From positions 1 through 13,994 of the forward strand of contig JAIRNN010000072.1 in assembly GCA_031257995.1 (NCBI GenBank): 13,994 bases of DNA, given 5' to 3'. Numbering within the stretch: the stretch's first letter is position 1; the number at the start of each line of letters is the position of its first letter. A model generated the notes under the pieces. It worked only from the letters and a program-made list of their open reading frames with translations, had not been told where the DNA came from and did not search any database. The stretch comes from Spirochaetaceae bacterium (GTDB taxonomy: Bacteria > Spirochaetota > Spirochaetia > Treponematales > Breznakiellaceae). The position numbers and the translations under genes are program-made. Positions 13,515-13,994 of this stretch are shown piece by piece.

Positions 13515-13994
13515 ATGCGGCAAGAAAGAGCATTGGCAGAAAATGTCTGGTACTGGGTGCAAACGTCGGTTAATATCAGCGAGCCACTGTTCCGGCTGCC
13601 GGAAGCCAAAGCGCTTTTCCTTCGCGTACTTGGCAAGACGGAAAGGCGTTACGGCTTCGGGATACGCGGGCTTGTCATTGGGGGCGGAAGCGTGTTGTTC
13701 TTTATCAAGCCCACCGACGGCCTCCAGCTTCCGCTGATAATGCAGCGGCTGAAACAAACGTTTGCTGTCCGGCTTAACGTGCTGACGGGGAGGCAGGGAC
13801 ACGTTTGGGGGGAACGGTACTGGTCGGAGATACTGGCAGGGGAACCGCCCGGGTGGGCGGCGGTGGACTGGGCGGAGGCGGAAGCGTTTGTGGCGGCCAC
13901 GCCGATAGAGGAGATATTGACGTATAAGTTGAGTTGGGGCAGCCCCCGGACGAACGGGAAGGCCAAAGGGAACCGTCTTTCGTTGGAGATAACC
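13515..13994 (+). CDS. Y1 transposase (RAYT)-derived protein lacking the HUH motif, copy 2 (partial)
   Basis: The frame is open for 160 codons from the ATG at 13515 to the window edge; the C terminus is outside. It aligns with copy 1 without gaps over residues 1-112, with 62 identities. The best-kept part is LPLIMQxLKQTF (72-83), followed by GRQGHVWGERYWSEIL (92-107) and GEPP (109-112). The active-site HUH position here reads GGSVLFFIK: the two histidines are replaced by S59 and L61, different residues from those in copy 1. Both copies have thus lost nuclease chemistry while the scaffold stays conserved. After residue 112 both keep VDWA, TPI and a LSW-(G/D)S-xR pattern. The strong ribosome-binding site and intact frame indicate that it is expressed. 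Confidence 0.72.
   Translation, partial: MRQERALAENVWYWVQTSVNISEPLFRLPEAKALFLRVLGKTERRYGFGIRGLVIGGGSVLFFIKPTDGLQLPLIMQRLKQTFAVRLNVLTGRQGHVWGERYWSEILAGEPPGWAAVDWAEAEAFVAATPIEEILTYKLSWGSPRTNGKAKGNRLSLEIT

Overview
The window reads as chromosomal DNA from a spirochaete, most likely a Treponema-like gut organism. This is inferred from protein style: a relaxed spirochaetal lipobox on an 851-residue lipoprotein, a solute-binding protein whose mature end begins TGSAEQ, a membrane-anchored TPR protein, and a poly-G tract inside a surface-type gene. No 16S rRNA or other firm marker is present. All genes are moderately GC-rich.

Layout. 1-119: possible tail of an upstream gene. 155-1123 (+): NrnA-like DHH/DHHA1 phosphoesterase. 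1202-1272 (-): tRNA-Gly(CCC) with its own promoter. 1476-4031 (-): large lipoprotein of unknown function carrying a run of ten G inside the coding frame. 4343-6628 (-): xdhA, the molybdopterin subunit of xanthine dehydrogenase, without its usual partner genes. 6648-7454: a compact unit of inverted repeat, conserved leader and a small gene derived from a Y1/REP-associated transposase. 7592-11049 (+): a polar amino-acid ABC importer (permease, binding protein, permease, ATPase; cystine-type is the best guess), split in the middle by a 416-bp hairpin-rich spacer. 11222-11555: a MITE-like segment bounded by inverted repeats. 11660-13246 (+): TPR protein with one membrane anchor. 13254-13994 (+): a second copy of the transposase-derived unit, cut by the window edge.

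The importer genes clearly work together: the binding protein captures an amino acid in the periplasm, the two different permeases form the channel and the ATPase drives it. The other genes look functionally independent.

The most unusual element is the pair of transposase-derived genes. Each keeps the scaffold of a Y1 (HUH) single-strand transposase but has lost both catalytic histidines. The losses are different in each copy, while the rest of the domain stays about 55% identical. Each copy carries the same 84-nt promoter/RBS leader and a recurring 22-nt motif at its left boundary. The intergenic spaces also hold three families of long, imperfect inverted repeats (CACAGATGAA-type, AAGGCGAAGG-type, ACACGAAC-type). 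Together they suggest a repeat-plus-RAYT-derivative system in which the protein may bind structured DNA or RNA without cutting it. The second most notable feature is the poly-G tract in the lipoprotein gene: I checked both one-base slips by hand and each ends the protein within a few to two dozen codons.
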